Positions 1 to 5,635 of a stretch of 5,819 nucleotides of DNA are shown in pieces. The DNA comes from Micrococcales bacterium UBA7472 (lineage in GTDB: Bacteria > Actinomycetota > Actinomycetes > Actinomycetales > Microbacteriaceae). The first letter of the stretch is position 1. Each line of letters begins with the position of its first letter. The position numbers and the translations under genes are program-made. Location: positions 39,448-45,266 of the forward strand of contig DLOY01000083.1 of the NCBI GenBank assembly GCA_002478545.1, written 5' to 3'. Below the pieces are notes generated by a model. The model was given only the letters and a program-made list of their open reading frames with translations. It ran no database searches and was not told the DNA's origin.

Positions 1-623
1 TGGCAACAATGCTGGTCGTCATTACCACCGATGCGGTCATGACCTCCAAGGAGCTTGACGCTGCTTTGCGCGAGGCGACCAGATTGAGCTTTGATCGACT
101 TGATTCAGATGGCTGCATGTCAACAAATGATCAGGTGAGCCTGTTGGCTTCTGGTGCCTCTGCAGTCAAACCTGATTTTGCTGAATTCAGTGCTTTGCTG
201 ACCGACCTTTGCAAGGACCTTGCGATACAGCTGCTGGAGGATGCTGAGGGTGCAAGTCACTCTATTCACATCCTGGTTCAGGGAGCGGATTCCGAGGCAG
301 ACGCAGTGGAGGTGGGGAGATCCATCGCGAGAAACAATCTCTTCAAGGCTGCTATTTACGGAAATGACCCAAACTGGGGTCGAATCCTGGCCGCCATTGG
401 AACTACTGGCGCAAAGTTTGACCCCTACAACATAGACGTCACCATCAACGGTGTGATGGTCTCCTCGAAGGGTGGACCGAAGGAAGACCGCAGTCTGGTT
501 GATTTCTCAGAAAAACGCGTCGATCTGGTTGTGAACCTCAACTCAGGCAATGCCGAGGCGACCATTGTCACCAACGATCTGACGCACGCCTACGTCACAG
601 AGAACAGCGCATACTCCAGCTGA
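1..623 (+). CDS. argJ: Ornithine acetyltransferase / N-acetylglutamate synthase ArgJ, 3' part (beta chain), 5' truncated by the window edge
   Basis: ArgJ moves the acetyl group from N-acetylornithine to glutamate, recycling it in cytoplasmic arginine synthesis; some family members also use acetyl-CoA. The frame is open from base 3, and the residues before the first in-window ATG (position 9) are Ala-Thr, so that ATG is internal and the gene starts upstream. The opening Ala-Thr-Met-Leu with following ITTDA is the family's autocleavage site, so the visible part is almost exactly the nucleophile-bearing beta chain (205 residues). Counting that Thr as 1, conserved blocks are DSDGCMSTND (33-42), GRSIARNN (104-111), GNDPNWGR (119-126) and the C-terminal TNDLTHAYVTENSAYSS (189-205), which ends as family members do. 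It is the first visible gene of the arg operon and overlaps argB by 1 nt. The sequence alone does not show whether it is mono- or bifunctional. Confidence 0.96.
   Translation, partial: ATMLVVITTDAVMTSKELDAALREATRLSFDRLDSDGCMSTNDQVSLLASGASAVKPDFAEFSALLTDLCKDLAIQLLEDAEGASHSIHILVQGADSEADAVEVGRSIARNNLFKAAIYGNDPNWGRILAAIGTTGAKFDPYNIDVTINGVMVSSKGGPKEDRSLVDFSEKRVDLVVNLNSGNAEATIVTNDLTHAYVTENSAYSS
3..8 (+). other. ArgJ autoproteolysis site (Ala-Thr junction)
   Basis: Bases 3-5 encode Ala and 6-8 encode Thr, followed by Met-Leu. In the ArgJ family the precursor cleaves itself between Ala and Thr in the motif M-A-T-M-L, and the freed Thr becomes the N-terminal nucleophile of the beta chain. Bases 1-2 (TG) fit the end of the expected preceding Met codon. 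The assignment rests on this motif plus the matching downstream protein. Confidence 0.85.
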
Positions 624-625
624 TG
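621..625 (+). promoter_or_regulatory. TGATG stop/start overlap coupling argJ and argB
   Basis: The argJ stop TGA (621-623) shares its A with the argB ATG (623-625). The bases just upstream (GCATACTCCAGC) contain no convincing Shine-Dalgarno sequence at normal spacing, so argB is probably translated largely by termination-reinitiation of ribosomes finishing argJ. Confidence 0.7.
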
Positions 626-1510
626 ATTCCTGCCAACCAAGACCAAGCCCTTGCTCAAATCAAGGCCGAGACGCTCATTGAATCACTCGACTGGTTGCGC
701 GAGTTCCACGGCAAAATCGTGGTGGTCAAGTTTGGCGGCAACGCCATGGTAGATGCCGGGCTGCAGCATGCATTTGCCCAAGACATGGCTTATCTGCGTT
801 TTGTTGGCATTCGGCCAGTCGTGGTTCACGGTGGTGGACCTCAGATCACCGCCCGACTTGCGGAAATGGGGATTGAAAGCGAATTCCGTCATGGGTTCCG
901 CTACACCGATGAGCAGACCATCAACGTGGTTCGAGACGTGCTTCGCAATCAGGTGAGTGCTTCTTTGGCCTCCATGATAGAAGCCGCCGGTGCGAGTGCG
1001 GTTGTGCTATCTGGCGAAGACGACGACTTGTTCAAGGCTGAGAAGGTGACGGCAAAAACCCCAGCCGGTGAGGTCGATTTAGGGCTAGTTGGAGAAGTCA
1101 GGACGGTCAATCCCCGCTCGGTGTTGGCAGCCCTCGAGCGCGGCAGCATTCCTGTTATCTCCACCGTGGCACCAACTGTTTTCGGTGAGCTACTCAACGT
1201 CAATGCGGATCTGGCAGCCGCCTCGCTGGCAGTGGCGCTGGGGGCCGAAAAGATAATGGTGCTTACCGATGTCGCAGGTCTATACGCAGACTGGCCCAAT
1301 CTAGATTCTCTGGTTTCGGAAATCACTTCGAGTGAGCTGCGAGAGCTGCTTCCTCGATTAGAAAGTGGCATGATTCCGAAAATGCAGGCTTGCCTGGCCG
1401 CAGTCGATGGCGGAGTGCCAAAGGCTCACGTAATTGATGGCCGGCAGCCGCACAGTATTCTGCTTGAGATCTTCACAAAAGCAGGCGTTGGCACCCAGGT
1501 CACGAGGTAG
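623..1510 (+). CDS. argB: Acetylglutamate kinase ArgB
   Basis: ArgB phosphorylates N-acetylglutamate with ATP, the second step of arginine synthesis and usually the controlled one. The 295-residue length fits the amino-acid kinase family. Visible motifs are VVVKFGGNAM (33-42; Lys36 for phosphate binding), VHGGGPQI (68-75), HGFRYTDE (90-97; Arg93 for substrate), LNVNADLAA (191-199; Asn192 and Asp196 matching active-site residues), VLTDVAGLY (213-221) and SGMIPKMQA (248-256; Lys253). The start at 623 keeps an N-terminal helix (about residues 5-28) ahead of the catalytic core. In this family such a helix, together with the C-terminal AHVIDGRxPHSILLEIFT block (268-285 here), marks arginine-inhibited hexameric enzymes, so feedback inhibition by arginine is likely but inferred. 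Tyr94 stands where related enzymes usually have Val, a minor oddity. Transcribed with argJ and argF. Confidence 0.97.
   Translation: MIPANQDQALAQIKAETLIESLDWLREFHGKIVVVKFGGNAMVDAGLQHAFAQDMAYLRFVGIRPVVVHGGGPQITARLAEMGIESEFRHGFRYTDEQTINVVRDVLRNQVSASLASMIEAAGASAVVLSGEDDDLFKAEKVTAKTPAGEVDLGLVGEVRTVNPRSVLAALERGSIPVISTVAPTVFGELLNVNADLAAASLAVALGAEKIMVLTDVAGLYADWPNLDSLVSEITSSELRELLPRLESGMIPKMQACLAAVDGGVPKAHVIDGRQPHSILLEIFTKAGVGTQVTR
1504..1507 (+). promoter_or_regulatory. Ribosome binding site of argF
   Basis: GAGG lies 5 nt upstream of the argF ATG at 1513, inside the last codons of argB. It supports that start and tight coupling across the 2-nt gap. Confidence 0.6.
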
Positions 1511-1512
1511 AG

Positions 1513-2448
1513 ATGACTAGGCACTTCCTAAAAGACGATGACATCACCCCAGCTGAGCAAGCTGAGATTCTCGAGCTCGCAATTGCTTTGAAAAAAGACC
1601 CCTACAGCGAAAAGATCTTTGCCGGTCCAAAGACCGTCGCGCTGATCTTCGATAAGACTTCCACACGCACGAGAGTCTCGTTCTCCGTGGGAGTATCAGA
1701 TCTCGGGGGAGTGCCGTTGGTTATGGACTCCGGTACCTCGCAGCTCGGTGCTAAGGAGTCGGTGGCAGACACGGCGCGGGTTCTTGAGCGTCAGGTGGCT
1801 CAGATTGTTTGGCGCACCTATGCCCAGTCGGGTCTTGAGGAGATGGCGCAACACTCCCGAGTTCCCGTTATCAACTCGCTAAGCGATAGTTGGCACCCCT
1901 GCCAGCTACTTGCTGATTTGATGACCATTCGCGAACACTTTGGTCACACCGATGGTGTGAAGATCGCTTACATCGGCGATGCCGCCAACAACATGGGTAA
2001 CAGCTACCTGATTGCCTGCGCGATGGCGGGAATGCACGTGTCAATCGGCGCTCCCGCTCGCTATCAGCCAGATATGGCTGTGGTGAAACGTGCCCAGGAG
2101 ATTGCTAAGCAATTTGGTTCGGTGATCGAGGTGCATGAGCGTCCCGAGGATGCTGTTCGTCATGCTCATGTTGTCGCAACCGACACATGGGTTTCCATGG
2201 GTATGGAAAAAGAGAAGCAAAAGCGAATCAAGATTTTCTCGGACTACACGGTCACAAACCGACTGCTTGAAGTTGCCGACCCTTCGGTAATCTTCCTGCA
2301 CTGCCTGCCTGCCTATCGTGGGTACGAAGTAGCAGCTGATGTCATAGATGGTCCGCGATCCTTTATTTGGGAAGAGGCGGAGAATCGTCTGCACGCTCAA
2401 AAAGCTCTGATGGTTTGGCTTGATCGTCAACAAAAACTGGGCAAGTAA
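1513..2448 (+). CDS. argF: Ornithine carbamoyltransferase, anabolic (ArgF)
   Basis: ArgF transfers carbamoyl from carbamoyl phosphate to ornithine, giving citrulline in the cytoplasm. The 311 residues are normal for the family. The N-terminal carbamoyl-phosphate domain carries STRTRVSF (50-57) and HPCQLLAD (128-135). The ornithine domain carries DTWVSMG (224-230), the SMG loop that separates ornithine from aspartate carbamoyltransferases, and HCLPAYRGYEV (263-273) with the catalytic Cys264. The C-terminal ENRLHAQKALMVWL (290-303) is also typical. His is common after HCLPA, and here it is Tyr, which I regard as a normal variant. Placement among biosynthetic genes, with no arcA or arcC nearby, supports an anabolic role. 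In many actinobacteria argD lies between argB and argF; here the two are only 2 nt apart. Confidence 0.97.
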   Translation: MTRHFLKDDDITPAEQAEILELAIALKKDPYSEKIFAGPKTVALIFDKTSTRTRVSFSVGVSDLGGVPLVMDSGTSQLGAKESVADTARVLERQVAQIVWRTYAQSGLEEMAQHSRVPVINSLSDSWHPCQLLADLMTIREHFGHTDGVKIAYIGDAANNMGNSYLIACAMAGMHVSIGAPARYQPDMAVVKRAQEIAKQFGSVIEVHERPEDAVRHAHVVATDTWVSMGMEKEKQKRIKIFSDYTVTNRLLEVADPSVIFLHCLPAYRGYEVAADVIDGPRSFIWEEAENRLHAQKALMVWLDRQQKLGK

Positions 2449-2469
2449 ACTCAGCACAACTCTGGTTTC

Positions 2470-2473
2470 GAGG
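2470..2473 (+). promoter_or_regulatory. Ribosome binding site deciding the argH start
   Basis: GAGG ends 5 nt before ATG 2479 but only 2 nt before the in-frame TTG at 2476. The spacing favours ATG 2479 as the argH start, one residue shorter than the longest open frame. Confidence 0.65.
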
Positions 2474-2478
2474 TATTG

Positions 2479-3879
2479 ATGGCACAGACAAACGACGCGC
2501 TATGGGGTGGCAGGTTCGCCGCTGGTCCCGATGACGCCTTGGCCGCCCTTAGCAAGTCAACTCATTTTGACTGGCGCTTGGCCACCTATGATTTGGCCGG
2601 TACTCGGGCTCACCTAGTGGCGCTTCAAGCAGCCGGGTATCTCGATGCGGATGAATTCAAGATTCTGACCGATGCGTGTCACGAACTTGAAAGACGAGTT
2701 CGGTCTGGATCATTTCTTCCCAAGCCCTCCGAAGAGGACGTTCATGCCGCACTCGAGCGTGGCCTCATGGAAATTGCGGGAGCAGACCTTGCCGGTAAGG
2801 TTCGTGCGGGGCGCTCCAGAAACGACCAAATTGCAACTTTGATCCGCTCCTATCTGCTGGATGCTGCTGATGCGATTCAAGCCCAACTGGTCGATTACCT
2901 TGAAGCTCTGGCAACTCAGGCTGAGGCTCATGTTGGCGTTGCGATGCCGGGCCGCACTCACTTCCAGCACGCACAGCCAGTGCTGCTCTCCCATCATTTG
3001 TTGGCACATGCCTGGCCCATGGTGAGAAATCTGCAGCGGTTGGAAAACTGGCGGTCGCGAGCAAGACTGTCTCCCTACGGCGCGGGCGCGTTGGCTGGTA
3101 ACACCCTAGGTCTTGACCCAAAGCTAGTTGCAAGTGAGCTGGGCTTTGTGGGCACAACCGAAAACAGTATGGATGCGACCTCGGCCAGAGATGTGGTTGC
3201 CGAGTTTCAGTTTGTCGCGACCTTGATTGCAGTCGACCTATCTCGCTTCGCCGAGGAGATCGTGATTTGGTCCAGTTACGAGTTCGATTACATCAAGCTC
3301 GATGATGCCTATTCGACTGGTTCTTCGATCATGCCGCAAAAGAAGAACCCAGACATTGCAGAGCTGGCCAGAGGCAAGGCCGGCAGAGTGATTGGAAACC
3401 TAGCCGGACTACTGGCGACTTTGAAGGGGTTGCCGCTGAGCTACAACCGTGATTTGCAAGAGGACAAGGAGCCGGTGTTTGACTCGGTAGACACACTTCT
3501 TCTCGTGTTACCAGCTTTCACGGGCATGGTAAGGACATTGACCTTCAACACCGCAAGGCTTGAGGCACTAGCGCCAATGGGCTACTCGTTGGCTACCGAT
3601 GTCGCCGAATGGTTGGTGAAAAAGGGAGTGCCATTCCGTGTTGCTCACGAGATCACCGGGGCACTGGTTAGGGAGTGCGAAGCACTGGGCATCGAGCTTG
3701 GGGATGCATCGGACGAGCTATTAGCAAAGGTGTCACCGCAGCTTGATGGTTCGGTGCGAGAGGTTACCAGCGTGGGTGCGGCGATTGCAGGTCGTGACGG
3801 CGCCGGCGGAACAGCGCTGCCTCAAGTTCTCGAGCAGTTGCTCGCAATCAGAAAGCTTGCTCCGAGAAGGGACGCATAA
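2479..3879 (+). CDS. argH: Argininosuccinate lyase ArgH
   Basis: ArgH splits argininosuccinate into arginine and fumarate, the last step of the pathway; it acts as a homotetramer of the fumarase/aspartase superfamily. With the ATG start it has 466 residues, the usual length. Motifs (ATG numbering) are LWGGRF (8-13), AGRSRNDQIAT (110-120), PGRTHFQHAQP (157-167; His161 in the catalytic set), and the superfamily signature GSSIMPQKKNP (281-291) containing the catalytic serine loop, followed by the C-terminal block APMGYSLATDVAEWLV (365-380). A TTG codon directly before the ATG could also start, but the ribosome-binding spacing argues for ATG. The 30-nt gap after argF holds no promoter I can defend. 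argG, which supplies its substrate, is not adjacent. The stop codon abuts the tyrS start. Confidence 0.97.
   Translation: MAQTNDALWGGRFAAGPDDALAALSKSTHFDWRLATYDLAGTRAHLVALQAAGYLDADEFKILTDACHELERRVRSGSFLPKPSEEDVHAALERGLMEIAGADLAGKVRAGRSRNDQIATLIRSYLLDAADAIQAQLVDYLEALATQAEAHVGVAMPGRTHFQHAQPVLLSHHLLAHAWPMVRNLQRLENWRSRARLSPYGAGALAGNTLGLDPKLVASELGFVGTTENSMDATSARDVVAEFQFVATLIAVDLSRFAEEIVIWSSYEFDYIKLDDAYSTGSSIMPQKKNPDIAELARGKAGRVIGNLAGLLATLKGLPLSYNRDLQEDKEPVFDSVDTLLLVLPAFTGMVRTLTFNTARLEALAPMGYSLATDVAEWLVKKGVPFRVAHEITGALVRECEALGIELGDASDELLAKVSPQLDGSVREVTSVGAAIAGRDGAGGTALPQVLEQLLAIRKLAPRRDA
3865..3872 (+). promoter_or_regulatory. Ribosome binding site of tyrS
   Basis: AGAAGGGA lies 7 nt upstream of the GTG at 3880, within the last codons of argH. 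It justifies a GTG start exactly abutting the argH TAA, with no room for a separate promoter leader. Confidence 0.65.
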
Positions 3880-5178
3880 GTGGCAACTGCACAGACTCTG
3901 GCCGCCCAGGCAAACGACCCAAGCTTCGCTCACATTGTCGATGAGTTGAAGTGGCGAGGCCTGCTTGCCCTGAGCACCGACGAAAGTGAGTTGCGCAAGC
4001 AGCTAGAAGAACCGACCACTTACTACTGCGGTTTCGATCCAACCGCCCCATCTTTGCATCTGGGGAACTTGGTGCAGCTGCTTACCATGCGCCGGCTTCA
4101 GCTTGCGGGGCACAATCCGCTAGCTCTGGTTGGTGGAGCTACCGGACTGATCGGTGATCCAAAGCCAACCGCCGAGCGCACTCTAAATTCAAAGGAAACT
4201 GTTGCGGCCTGGGTCGAGAAGCTTGCGGCACAGACCGCAAGGTTTTTGGACTACTCGGGCCCGAATCCTGCTCGTTTGGTAAACAACCTGGACTGGACCA
4301 GTGGCTACAGCGCAATCGATTTCTTGCGCGAGATCGGCAAGCATTTCCGCGTTGGAAAAATGCTCTCGAAGGATGCTGTTTCAGCCAGACTCAATTCGGA
4401 CAGTGGTATCAGTTACACGGAGTTCAGTTACCAGATTCTGCAGGGCTTAGATTTCTTGGAGCTCTATCGACGTTATGGCTGCGTGATGCAGTCCGGAGGC
4501 TCAGACCAGTGGGGTAACTTGACAGCTGGAAGCGACCTGATTCACAAGGTCGAAGGTAAGAGTGTGCATCTAATTGCGACTCCGCTAATCACCAACTCCG
4601 ATGGCAAGAAGTTTGGCAAGAGCGAGGGAAATGCAATCTGGCTCGACTCTGATCTCACGAGCCCCTATGCGATGTACCAGTTCTGGCTCAATACCGATGA
4701 TGCTGATGTTGTTGATCGACTGAAAGTATTCACATTCCTAACCAAGGCTGAGATTGAGGATCTGGCGGAGCAGGTAAGGGAAGAGCCCTTCAAGCGAGAG
4801 GCTCAGCGTCGCCTTGCTCTTGAGGTGACTGAGCTCGTGCACTCCAAAGCTCAGGCCGAGGCTGCACGTGACGCCTCTCTCGCACTTTTCGGATCGGGAG
4901 AACTTCGCAATCTCGATCAAGAGGTGCTGAAAGACGCGTTGAGTGAACTCCCGTCGGCTGTTGTTCGGGAGGGTGACTCAGTGGTGTCTGCTCTGGTTGC
5001 CACGGGGCTCTGTGAGAGTAACGGTGCAGCTAGACGTGCGATCGCCCAGGGAGCAGTTTCTCTAAACAAGGTGAAGATCGAAGAAGACGAGGCGATCATC
5101 AACGACTTTCTTTCGGGCGGGATGGCAGTTTTGGCTCGCGGCAAGAAAACTCTTGCGGCACTATTCCTTGAAAAATAA
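3880..5178 (+). CDS. tyrS: Tyrosyl-tRNA synthetase TyrS
   Basis: TyrS charges tRNA-Tyr with tyrosine using ATP; it is a class I dimeric cytoplasmic synthetase. At 432 residues it has normal bacterial length. The Rossmann domain holds YCGFDPTAPSLHLGN (49-63), where HLGN (60-63) is the HIGH-motif equivalent. It also has YQILQGLD (184-191) and GGSDQWGN (206-213), matching the tyrosine-binding Tyr, Gln and Asp positions known from Bacillus TyrRS with an offset of about 15. KFGKS (244-248) replaces the canonical KMSKS, as in many TyrRS. The C-terminal S4-type RNA-binding domain is about 365-432. Translation starts at GTG 3880 directly after the argH stop. No T-box leader is visible, so expression probably follows the arg operon unless an unseen promoter lies inside argH. 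It is the last gene before the rRNA operon. Confidence 0.97.
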   Translation: MATAQTLAAQANDPSFAHIVDELKWRGLLALSTDESELRKQLEEPTTYYCGFDPTAPSLHLGNLVQLLTMRRLQLAGHNPLALVGGATGLIGDPKPTAERTLNSKETVAAWVEKLAAQTARFLDYSGPNPARLVNNLDWTSGYSAIDFLREIGKHFRVGKMLSKDAVSARLNSDSGISYTEFSYQILQGLDFLELYRRYGCVMQSGGSDQWGNLTAGSDLIHKVEGKSVHLIATPLITNSDGKKFGKSEGNAIWLDSDLTSPYAMYQFWLNTDDADVVDRLKVFTFLTKAEIEDLAEQVREEPFKREAQRRLALEVTELVHSKAQAEAARDASLALFGSGELRNLDQEVLKDALSELPSAVVREGDSVVSALVATGLCESNGAARRAIAQGAVSLNKVKIEEDEAIINDFLSGGMAVLARGKKTLAALFLEK

Positions 5179-5188
5179 GGGGTTCCCG

Positions 5189-5228
5189 GCTGTCAACACG
5201 CGAATATCGCCGTTGATTTGACAGCTTT
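5189..5228 (+). terminator. Candidate tyrS terminator hairpin
   Basis: A perfect 8-bp inverted repeat, GCTGTCAA (5189-5196) and TTGACAGC (5218-5225), encloses 21 nt and is followed by only a short T run (TTT at 5226-5228). An alternative fold pairs TCAAC (5193-5197) with GTTGA (5212-5216), plus GCG/CGC inside. The weak T run makes efficient intrinsic termination uncertain, and the right arm is also the -35 region of the first rrn promoter. Confidence 0.4.
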
Positions 5229-5247
5229 ACCAAAACGTGACTAAGCT
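5218..5247 (+). promoter_or_regulatory. Candidate rrn promoter P1
   Basis: A perfect TTGACA (5218-5223) is separated by 18 bp from TAAGCT (5242-5247), which fits the actinobacterial TAnnnT -10 pattern. It would give a start near 5254. It lies about 425 nt before 16S on the same strand, as expected for the distal promoter of a tandem pair used by the housekeeping sigma factor. The 18-bp spacer and the overlap with the inverted repeat after tyrS leave some doubt. Confidence 0.55.
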
Positions 5248-5320
5248 CTACCGAGTTGTCCAAAGTTTGGCAGAATCCGATGAGATCGCCGGCTCAAGTA
5301 CAACAAATCCTCGATTAGAG

Positions 5321-5345
5321 AAACTGACCCTTGCGGGTCTAGTTT
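5321..5345 (+). other. Bulged hairpin, terminator-like, between promoters
   Basis: AAACTGACCC (5321-5330), loop TTGC, GGGTC (5335-5339), a bulged T (5340) and AGTTT (5341-5345) form a 10-bp stem with one bulge. The Ts that follow the G+C core are mostly inside the stem, so it is not a textbook intrinsic terminator. It would be transcribed only from P1 or by readthrough from tyrS. Confidence 0.4.
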
Positions 5346-5359
5346 TCGATGTCTAGGAT
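5331..5359 (+). promoter_or_regulatory. Weak middle promoter candidate
   Basis: TTGCGG (5331-5336), a 17-bp spacer and TAGGAT (5354-5359, TAnnnT) make a possible promoter between the two better ones. The -35 hexamer matches TTGACA at only three positions and overlaps a hairpin, so this could be chance. Confidence 0.25.
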
Positions 5360-5375
5360 TTAGGTCTCCGAGGAG

Positions 5376-5400
5376 AAAACCTCTGGAAACAAAAGGGAAA
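5376..5400 (+). promoter_or_regulatory. Phased A-tracts upstream of the main rrn promoter
   Basis: A runs at 5376-5379, 5387-5389 (with 5391-5394 adjacent) and 5398-5400 recur at about 10-11 bp just upstream of TTGACA 5408. They would curve the DNA and could contact the RNA polymerase alpha C-terminal domains like an UP element. The pattern is seen directly; the function is inferred. Confidence 0.4.
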
Positions 5401-5407
5401 CCTGGAG

Positions 5408-5435
5408 TTGACAGAAGAAGTCAAATCGGTAGACT
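5408..5435 (+). promoter_or_regulatory. Main rrn promoter (proximal)
   Basis: TTGACA (5408-5413), a 16-bp spacer and TAGACT (5430-5435) form the best sigma-70-type promoter in the window, with a predicted start at the purines around 5441-5443. It lies about 230 nt before mature 16S, a sensible leader length that leaves the boxA-like site downstream. Small dyads overlap it (TTGAC with GTCAA at 5420-5424; AAGTC 5418-5422 with GACTT 5432-5436), which could be an operator or chance. Confidence 0.7.
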
Positions 5436-5453
5436 TGAGAAGTTGCTCTGAAG

Positions 5454-5475
5454 CTGATTCGAGAGATGAAGTCAG
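5454..5475 (+). promoter_or_regulatory. boxB-like hairpin
   Basis: CTGATTC (5454-5460) pairs with GAA (5468-5470) and TCAG (5472-5475), giving 7 bp with one bulged G and the 7-nt loop GAGAGAT. It sits about 10 nt before the boxA-like sequence, the order seen in bacterial rRNA antitermination sites. boxB function is inferred from position and shape only. Confidence 0.35.
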
Positions 5476-5484
5476 AAGCATCCG

Positions 5485-5510
5485 ATCTTTGAGAACTCAA
5501 CAGCGTGCAC
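5485..5510 (+). promoter_or_regulatory. boxA-like rRNA antitermination sequence
   Basis: The core TTTGAGAACTCAACAG (5488-5503) followed by CGTGCAC matches a conserved block I recognise from actinobacterial rRNA leaders and spacers, and CTTTGA resembles the TGCTCTTTAA of enteric boxA. boxA RNA is bound by NusB/S10 in the rRNA antitermination complex, protecting untranslated rRNA from early termination. The trailing GCGTGCAC may be the boxC-like part. Confidence 0.6.
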
Positions 5511-5520
5511 AATGTCGATG

Positions 5521-5567
5521 CCAAAAACCTCGGCTGGAACTTCGGTTTCAGTAGAGATTCCTTTTGG
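5521..5567 (+). repeat. Leader stem-loop with C(UUCG)G tetraloop
   Basis: CTGGAAC (5534-5540), loop TTCG, GTTTCAG (5545-5551) forms a 7-bp stem (one G-U) capped by a C-closed UUCG loop, among the most stable RNA tetraloops. It extends outward through G-U (5533/5552), CTC/GAG (5529-5531/5554-5556) and a basal CCAAAA/TTTTGG (5521-5526/5562-5567) with internal loops. It is not followed by a T tract, so it is an RNA fold, not a terminator. Confidence 0.6.
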
Positions 5568-5575
5568 ATAAAACA

Positions 5576-5595
5576 GAATTGTCAGTAGACAGTTC
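5576..5595 (+). repeat. Leader stem-loop with AGTA loop
   Basis: GAATTGTC (5576-5583) and GACAGTTC (5588-5595) pair over 8 bp with one U-G around a 4-nt loop, AGTA. It follows the UUCG hairpin by 8 nt and is part of the leader hairpin series. Confidence 0.5.
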
Positions 5596-5615
5596 AAAAG
5601 CCAAATCAAATTGAT

Positions 5616-5635
5616 CACTCCAATTTTCCGGAGTG
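5616..5635 (+). repeat. Leader stem-loop CACTCC/GGAGTG
   Basis: CACTCC (5616-5621) and GGAGTG (5630-5635) form a perfect 6-bp stem around the 8-nt loop AATTTTCC. It ends where the composite structure at the 16S 5' end begins. Confidence 0.45.

Noticed and set aside
949..1371. 140-codon open frame on the minus strand
   Set aside because: It lies wholly inside argB, whose motifs are intact. The translation is low-complexity Ser/Ala/Thr-rich with no recognisable domain.
2041..2457. 138-codon open frame on the minus strand inside argF
   Set aside because: Antisense to a complete, well-conserved gene, with no promoter or ribosome binding site of note. Treated as a shadow.
2476..2478. TTG as the argH start
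   Set aside because: It adds only one residue and sits 2 nt from GAGG, too close. ATG 2479 has normal spacing.
2765..3157. 130-codon open frame on the minus strand inside argH
   Set aside because: Pro/Gln/Arg-rich translation antisense to conserved argH blocks, with no protein family recognised.
5260..5270. Palindrome CCAAAGTTTGG downstream of P1
   Set aside because: Only 5-bp arms with a single central base, and no second copy found. It could be a regulator site but chance is sufficient.
5365..5386. Overlapping dyads TCTCCGAGGAGA and GAGG-AGAAAA-CCTC
   Set aside because: Short arms, mutually exclusive, and partly a by-product of the purine-rich A-tract region; no operator family recognised.
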